Shown: positions 5,221 through 6,329 of the stretch, piece after piece
How positions within the stretch are numbered: the stretch's first letter is position 1
How the letters are laid out: each line of letters begins with the position of its first letter
DNA from: an uncultured Bacilli bacterium
GTDB taxonomy: Bacteria; Bacillota_I; Bacilli_A; RF39; UBA660
Assembly: GCA_910587535.1 (NCBI GenBank)
Contig: CAJUKM010000044.1
Span: 1 to 6,329 of the forward strand
Direction of reading: 5' to 3'
Length of the DNA: 6,329 nt
Notes under the pieces: generated by a model
The model's database searches: none
Seen by the model: only the letters and a program-made list of their open reading frames with translations
Told to the model about the DNA's origin: nothing
Position numbers and translations under genes: made by a program

Positions 5221-5249
5221 ATTGTAATTTACAGTAAATAGGATAAAAT
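5218..5249 (+). promoter_or_regulatory. Recombinase promoter overlapped by a 21-bp palindrome
   Basis: TTGTAA (5222-5227), a 16-bp spacer and TAAAAT (5244-5249) form a plausible promoter. The palindrome TTTATTGTAA-T-TTACAGTAAA (5218-5238; 9 of 10 arm positions pair) covers the -35 and most of the spacer, the usual layout of a repressor operator. The last direct-repeat unit overlaps its left edge. Confidence 0.5.
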
Positions 5250-5259
5250 AATTAATCAA

Positions 5260-5267
5260 AAAGGAGG
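5260..5267 (+). promoter_or_regulatory. Ribosome binding site of the right serine recombinase
   Basis: AAAGGAGG sits 9 bases before the ATG at 5277 and decides the start. It mirrors the site before the left recombinase. Confidence 0.85.
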
Positions 5268-5276
5268 ACTGATACT

Positions 5277-6329
5277 ATGAATGAAACAAATAAAATTGCT
5301 GGAATATATGTTAGAGTGAGCACAGAAGAACAAAGCCGTGAGGGTTTTAGTTTACAAGAACAAGAAGATAGATTAAAAGAATTTTGCCAGTTTAAAAGAT
5401 ATTCTGTATATAAAGTTTATAAAGATGCTGGAATAAGTGCTAAAAACGATAAAAGACCTGCTTATCAAGAAATGATGAATGATGTTAGAAATAAAAATAT
5501 TAATGTAATTGTTGCTTTTAAATTAGATAGATTAACTAGAAGTGTTTATGATATTGAAAAATTAATGAAAATAGTAAATGATAATGAATGCGATATAGAC
5601 TGTATGGCAGATGAATCTAATACTACTACTTCTAATGGTAGAATGGTTATGAGAATAATGACTAGTGTATCACAAAATGAAATAGAAAAATGTAGTGAGA
5701 GAACTAAATTTGGTATGGCTGGGGCAATTCGTTCTGGTCACATCCCAAATCAGCCACCCTTAGGATTTAAAAGAGTAAATAAAAAGTTAGTCCCAGATCC
5801 ACTAACAAAAGATATAATTATAAGAACATTTGATTTATATTTAGAGGGCAAAAGTTATCAAACTATTGCTAATATTTATAATGAAGAACAAAAATTAGGT
5901 AAAACTAACTGGAGAGATTCAACAATAAATCATATTATGACAAATGAACTTTATAAAGGTGATTATGTACATGGAAAAAGAACAAAACATCCAACTTATT
6001 ATGAAAATGTTGTAGAACCATTAATATCTAAACAAAAATGGGATGACTGTCAGTACCAAAAGAAAAGAAATGCTAGACATTATGAAAGAACTGCTACTTA
6101 TTTGTTTACTAATAAATTGAAATGTTCTTCTTGTGGTAGATTTCTAGGTGGATGTGCAACAACTAAACCAAATGGTAAGAAATACTATTATTACAAATGT
6201 GAACATTGTAAAATTACTTATAAAGAAAAAGAAATAGAACAAGAATTAATGGCTTGCATATTAGAATTAGTTAAAACAGATATGATGATAAATGACTACT
6301 ATACGCCATTTATTAAATCTAAACTTGAT
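5277..6329 (+). CDS. Large serine recombinase, C-terminus beyond window
   Basis: The frame is open for 351 codons to the window end, so the gene is partial; complete large serine recombinases usually have 450-700 residues. The resolvase catalytic domain covers about 7-150, with Arg13 and nucleophile Ser15 in IYVRVSTEEQ, the second arginine pair Arg85/Arg88 in KLDRLTR (82-88), and the long helix from VSQNEIE (131-137) onward. The recombinase DNA-binding domain covers about 160-265, including PPLGFKRV and the helix around YQTIANIYNEE. A zinc ribbon follows, with Cys283/Cys286 and Cys308/Cys311. A coiled coil would be expected next but is cut off. Enzymes of this type integrate and excise phages and conjugative or mobilizable elements without host factors, direction being set by a directionality factor. 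It is the last visible gene of the tRNA-Leu cassette. No defect is seen in the visible part. Confidence 0.95.
   Translation, partial: MNETNKIAGIYVRVSTEEQSREGFSLQEQEDRLKEFCQFKRYSVYKVYKDAGISAKNDKRPAYQEMMNDVRNKNINVIVAFKLDRLTRSVYDIEKLMKIVNDNECDIDCMADESNTTTSNGRMVMRIMTSVSQNEIEKCSERTKFGMAGAIRSGHIPNQPPLGFKRVNKKLVPDPLTKDIIIRTFDLYLEGKSYQTIANIYNEEQKLGKTNWRDSTINHIMTNELYKGDYVHGKRTKHPTYYENVVEPLISKQKWDDCQYQKKRNARHYERTATYLFTNKLKCSSCGRFLGGCATTKPNGKKYYYYKCEHCKITYKEKEIEQELMACILELVKTDMMINDYYTPFIKSKLD

Noticed and set aside
5133..5240. CRISPR array
   Set aside because: Repeats are short, AT-rich, imperfect and separated by only 23-34 bp start to start, without unique spacers of normal length or cas genes.
50..6329. 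Invertible segment flanked by the two oppositely oriented recombinases
   Set aside because: The recombinase copies are only about 60% identical at protein level and no long matching inverted repeat flanks the tRNA/argS segment, so neither homologous nor site-specific inversion is supported.

Overview
The window looks like a short draft contig from an AT-rich, low-GC Firmicute, probably a gut Bacilli/Erysipelotrichia/RF39-like lineage. That placement is inferred from base composition, strong AAGGAGG-type ribosome binding sites, T-box control of an aminoacyl-tRNA synthetase and encoded tRNA CCA ends. TGG is used for Trp and no TGA stop is seen, but the genetic code cannot be settled here. The first 49 bases are Illumina P5/Read-1 adapter, not biology.

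The centre (about 1.17-4.76 kb) looks like host chromosome. It holds a minus-strand tRNA-Thr(CGT) with a good promoter, a plus-strand YbhN/UPF0104-type membrane protein of the LPG-synthase TM (MprF flippase-like) family, an arginyl-tRNA synthetase behind a consensus promoter and a T-box riboswitch with a CGC (Arg) specifier, and a plus-strand tRNA-Leu(GAG).

Both flanks carry the same cassette, pointing outward. Each runs tRNA, then exactly 99 nt holding two hairpins (the second an intrinsic terminator), then a 90-104 aa protein of a family I do not recognise, then a repeat-rich intergenic region, then a large serine recombinase (LSR). The left cassette (minus strand, behind tRNA-Thr) ends in an LSR with two compensating frameshifts, cut off by the adapter. 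The right cassette (plus strand, behind tRNA-Leu) has an LSR that is open for 351 codons to the window end. The two LSRs are about 60% identical by eye and the two small proteins about one third identical, so these are diverged relatives and not a recent duplication.

The most interesting signal is this repeated tRNA / hairpin leader / small protein / LSR module. The small protein is a candidate partner or regulator of the recombinase (repressor, recombination directionality factor, or other), and the repeats and palindromes before each LSR are candidate operators or attachment sites. These functions are inferred; the repeated architecture is seen directly.
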